64,000 nucleotides of DNA from Sulfobacillus benefaciens (GTDB taxonomy: Bacteria; Bacillota; Sulfobacillia; Sulfobacillales; Sulfobacillaceae), in NCBI GenBank assembly GCA_003023725.1, contig PXYT01000002.1, forward strand, positions 1 to 64,000, in the 5' to 3' direction. Each line of letters opens with the position of its first letter. Positions within the stretch are counted from its first letter, which is position 1. The notes under the pieces were generated by a model. It ran no database searches, was not told where the DNA came from, and was given only the letters and a program-made list of their open reading frames with translations. A program made the translations under genes and the position numbers. Positions 61,605 to 64,000 of the stretch are shown one piece after another.

Positions 61605-64000
61605 TTAATCCCTTCGGATTGCCAGCAAGGTGTCGAGTTGCATCACATACTGCTGCCACTGCTTGGTTTCATCCGGATCCTCTAGAGCTGTGCCGGTTAA
61701 CCGGAACACAGCCAACTGAGCTTCCTGAAGGTCAATCTGCAGAGATTCATGTTGTGCGAGTTCCACGGCGTGCGTCAAAATTTCGAGCCATTGTAACCGA
61801 TTGGGTTCCAGGTTAAGCTGCCTGCTGAGTCTTTTAATAAACATCTCGTAATGATAGGCCAAATCATCCCAATCATCAAGAAGGTTCCATTCCCGAGCTT
61901 CCGCCAGCAATCGCCGGACTTCCTCGATATTGACGTTCTCACTGTTTAGTTGCTTCTGAAACTGGTCACGAATTGACACCGCTGCCGCATTCCAGAGGAC
62001 ACCGGGAATATTCTGGTCCATGTCTTTCAAAAACCGCATAAAAGATATGCTGTGTTCATATATATGACGGTTGTACGTTAGAGCTTCTTCCAACGAATTA
62101 CTCACGAGTTGATGAATAACCAATTCCTGTTCGTCGGGGAATAAATGGCGCAACGAATTGGTATGGCCTTGGAAAAATTGGTCCAACAAGCGAATGACCT
62201 CAGGGAATTCCGCCGCGTGAAACGCACGGGAAAGCTGTTCCAACATAGTCTGATAGAGCTCAGGGCCACGATAAGTCCTCACCCCTGCAATCACATTATG
62301 GTCACCCAAATGCAGTACGGCATAATTAAACGTCCCTCGATCGAGTGTCGTCTCGGAGATAACCTGCACTTGTCCCACAGCCATTTTGACTGGCCCCGAC
62401 CGCCATAACACCTCTTCCCCGGCATAAACGTCATAGCAATAAATAGTGGTCGTGCTGCCGCGATCATAAGGCATCAACAGGTGCATCATACTATAATGTA
62501 ACGCGACTCGGGGCAGACTGACCATATGTTCTGTGACGGCATTATCGAAAATAGTGCGACCATCCTGATTTCCCTCATTGCTTCGAGCCTGCTCGAGAAT
62601 CTCCCTAAAAGACGCCTCCATCGGCACGTCAAAGAGTCTCTCTCCTAGTTGAATAGCCCGCGCCGCGTACTTCATCACTTGAATCGCTTCTAACCCGCCG
62701 ATATCGTCAAAAAACCAACCGCAACTCGTGTACATAAGCAAGATGTGACGGTACAACTCCATTAACTGGAAGACGCGGATCGTATCCTCCAAATCCAAAG
62801 ACTGCGCCTGATGTTGAAGAATAAAGGCATTGAGCGTGTTTTGCTCCCGGTTCAAAATGACGTCAATATAATCCTGGAATGCCTGAGCAGGGTCCTTGAG
62901 CCATCGGGGGGCCAGGGCATCAAACAGCGGGGTTACCGTATCCCGAACATAGTCCATGGCTTGCCTTAAAGGAGTGCGCCATTTTTGCGTCCAGGCCGGA
63001 TGGAGCCCGCTCTGGCATCCGCAGTCGCTACGCCATCTTTCAATCCCGTGCGCACAACTCCATGATGTATTTTCGATAATTTCGGCCTTCCACACCGGAG
63101 GATTCAAGGCCAGATACTCACCATAATTGGTCAAACGCACGTCATCACGCCCGGATATGACATCCAATGCATAGGCCAGGGCCATTTCACCAAACCGGTG
63201 GTGATGACCGTAAGTCTCCCCATCAGTAGCAATATGAACAAGTTGATTGCCCGTCTCACTGGGATCGAATCCTTCCATGAGCCGACTGGCAAAATATGGA
63301 CCGTCATTGAGTAGTCCTTCGAATGCCACAGCCCGGGAAAGGGCGGCATGATAGAAGAACACGGCGATGGTTTGCCTATCGGGCAATTCTACGAGATAGG
63401 GGCGGCTCGTAGAAATTTTACCGCCTTCAACATTGATGCATTCGCCTCTCGGATCCCGTATGCGTAAGGCTTGGTCAGGACTCAAGATCGTAAATTTAAT
63501 GCCATGTTTCGCCAAAAGCCACAGAGTTTCATAATCGACAGCCGTTTCGGCCAGCCACATGCCTTCAGGATAACGCTGAAAACGGTGAACGAAGTCCCTT
63601 ATACCCCATATAATTTCAACTTCCTTGTCTCGTGAAGTGGCCAGAGGCATGATGATATGGTTATAGACTTGGGCTAATGCCGAGCCATGGGAACCAAAGC
63701 GTTTTTGACTCCACTGGTCCCCCTCCAATATCGCAAGATAGGTCTCTGGTTCATGGCGTTGAAGCCATGCTAGCAAGGTAGGTCCAAAATTGAAGCTGAT
63801 ATTCGAATAATTATTGGAGACGCCACAAAGGCGCCCATTCCCGTCCAAGATCCGAGCATGAGAATTCGGAGCGTAGCACTCTTCGGTGATGCGTTGATTC
63901 CAGTCATGGTAGGGTCTCGCCGACTCTTCCTGTTCCACACTGTCTAGCCACGGATTTTCGCGCGGTGGCTGATAAAAATGGCCGTGAATGGTAATATAAC
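61605..64000 (-). CDS. GH57-family glycoside hydrolase (N-terminus beyond window)
   Basis: The frame is open from the right edge (HGHFYQPPRENPWLDSVEQE) to 61605; at least 798 residues are visible. The N-terminal fold is a GH57 barrel: HGHFYQPPRENP is the first motif, RYPEGMWLAETAVDYET holds the nucleophile Glu and HIATDGETYGHHHRFGEM the catalytic Asp. The C-terminal half (from about 300 residues in) matches DUF3536. GH57 includes 4-alpha-glucanotransferases, amylopullulanases and branching enzymes acting on alpha-glucans, so action on the product of GlgE/GlgB is likely. The gap to glgE is 45 bases, so it heads the operon seen here. Confidence 0.92.
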   Translation of the reverse strand, partial: YITIHGHFYQPPRENPWLDSVEQEESARPYHDWNQRITEECYAPNSHARILDGNGRLCGVSNNYSNISFNFGPTLLAWLQRHEPETYLAILEGDQWSQKRFGSHGSALAQVYNHIIMPLATSRDKEVEIIWGIRDFVHRFQRYPEGMWLAETAVDYETLWLLAKHGIKFTILSPDQALRIRDPRGECINVEGGKISTSRPYLVELPDRQTIAVFFYHAALSRAVAFEGLLNDGPYFASRLMEGFDPSETGNQLVHIATDGETYGHHHRFGEMALAYALDVISGRDDVRLTNYGEYLALNPPVWKAEIIENTSWSCAHGIERWRSDCGCQSGLHPAWTQKWRTPLRQAMDYVRDTVTPLFDALAPRWLKDPAQAFQDYIDVILNREQNTLNAFILQHQAQSLDLEDTIRVFQLMELYRHILLMYTSCGWFFDDIGGLEAIQVMKYAARAIQLGERLFDVPMEASFREILEQARSNEGNQDGRTIFDNAVTEHMVSLPRVALHYSMMHLLMPYDRGSTTTIYCYDVYAGEEVLWRSGPVKMAVGQVQVISETTLDRGTFNYAVLHLGDHNVIAGVRTYRGPELYQTMLEQLSRAFHAAEFPEVIRLLDQFFQGHTNSLRHLFPDEQELVIHQLVSNSLEEALTYNRHIYEHSISFMRFLKDMDQNIPGVLWNAAAVSIRDQFQKQLNSENVNIEEVRRLLAEAREWNLLDDWDDLAYHYEMFIKRLSRQLNLEPNRLQWLEILTHAVELAQHESLQIDLQEAQLAVFRLTGTALEDPDETKQWQQYVMQLDTLLAIRRD

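Noticed and set aside
1-64000. CRISPR array
   Set aside because: No regularly spaced direct repeats were seen.

Overview
The window looks like chromosomal DNA of a Gram-positive, probably acidophilic Bacillota, with Sulfobacillus-like organisms as my best guess. The reasons are strong AGGAGG ribosome-binding sites with frequent GTG and TTG starts, roughly 50-55% GC, a B12-dependent ribonucleotide reductase with NrdR, a HemQ-type coproheme decarboxylase, and tight mixing of metabolic and envelope genes. The genus is an inference from gene content, not from a marker gene.

Layout. 1-1039: start of nrdJ behind nrdR, with a promoter and two NrdR boxes 32 bp apart. 1165-5062: EamA transporter, a small membrane protein and an unusual PMT-type glycosyltransferase fused to a PQQ-like beta-propeller. 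5166-8328: IS200 tnpA scrap, an unknown protein, CoA-binding protein, branched-chain aminotransferase and a membrane protein. 8689-11520: glycosyltransferase, GalE and a VIT1-type transporter. 11815-19552: NUDIX hydrolase, GlcF, a fused GlcD-GlcE, a 1.3 kb stretch without genes, peptide deformylase, a Toprim protein and a broken glycerate kinase. 19981-25519: aldo/keto reductase, PadR regulator and a three-gene set (glutaryl-CoA dehydrogenase, omega-aminotransferase, aldehyde dehydrogenase) that fits 5-aminovalerate/glutarate breakdown. 25725-28833: rhodanese, two proteins carrying four YbjQ-like domains, and HemQ. 29036-31018: thrC-thrB. 30987-33064: two glycosyltransferases. 33479-37789: large glutamate synthase. 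38358-41279: radical SAM protein, NDH-2-like oxidoreductase and a small membrane protein. 41297-45614: secreted GH84-like hydrolase, undecaprenyl-phosphate sugar transferase and O-antigen ligase-like protein. 45638-48791: a degraded accessory stretch with a long perfect inverted repeat, a possible group II intron remnant, TauE and an inactive IS200 copy. 48792-52496: a two-domain thioredoxin-fold protein whose reading frame is crossed by one in-frame TGA, a glycosyltransferase-like protein, LysR and small genes. 52876-54276: a double-domain ThyX-like protein. 54257-64000: GlgB, TreS-maltokinase, GlgE and a GH57 protein, which together form a complete trehalose to alpha-glucan (GlgE) pathway.

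The most unusual signal is at 48792-49397. Two consecutive reading frames are in phase and separated only by TGA, placed exactly at the first cysteine of a thioredoxin CPxC motif (TPS-TGA-PKC). A small hairpin with a G near the start of its loop begins just after the TGA. This fits a selenocysteine-containing protein-disulfide-oxidoreductase-like protein; the competing explanation is a nonsense mutation. Other points of note are the PMT/propeller fusion, the GlcD-GlcE fusion, the double ThyX and the broken glycerate kinase beside an intact glycolate oxidase.

No tRNA, rRNA or CRISPR array was recognised.
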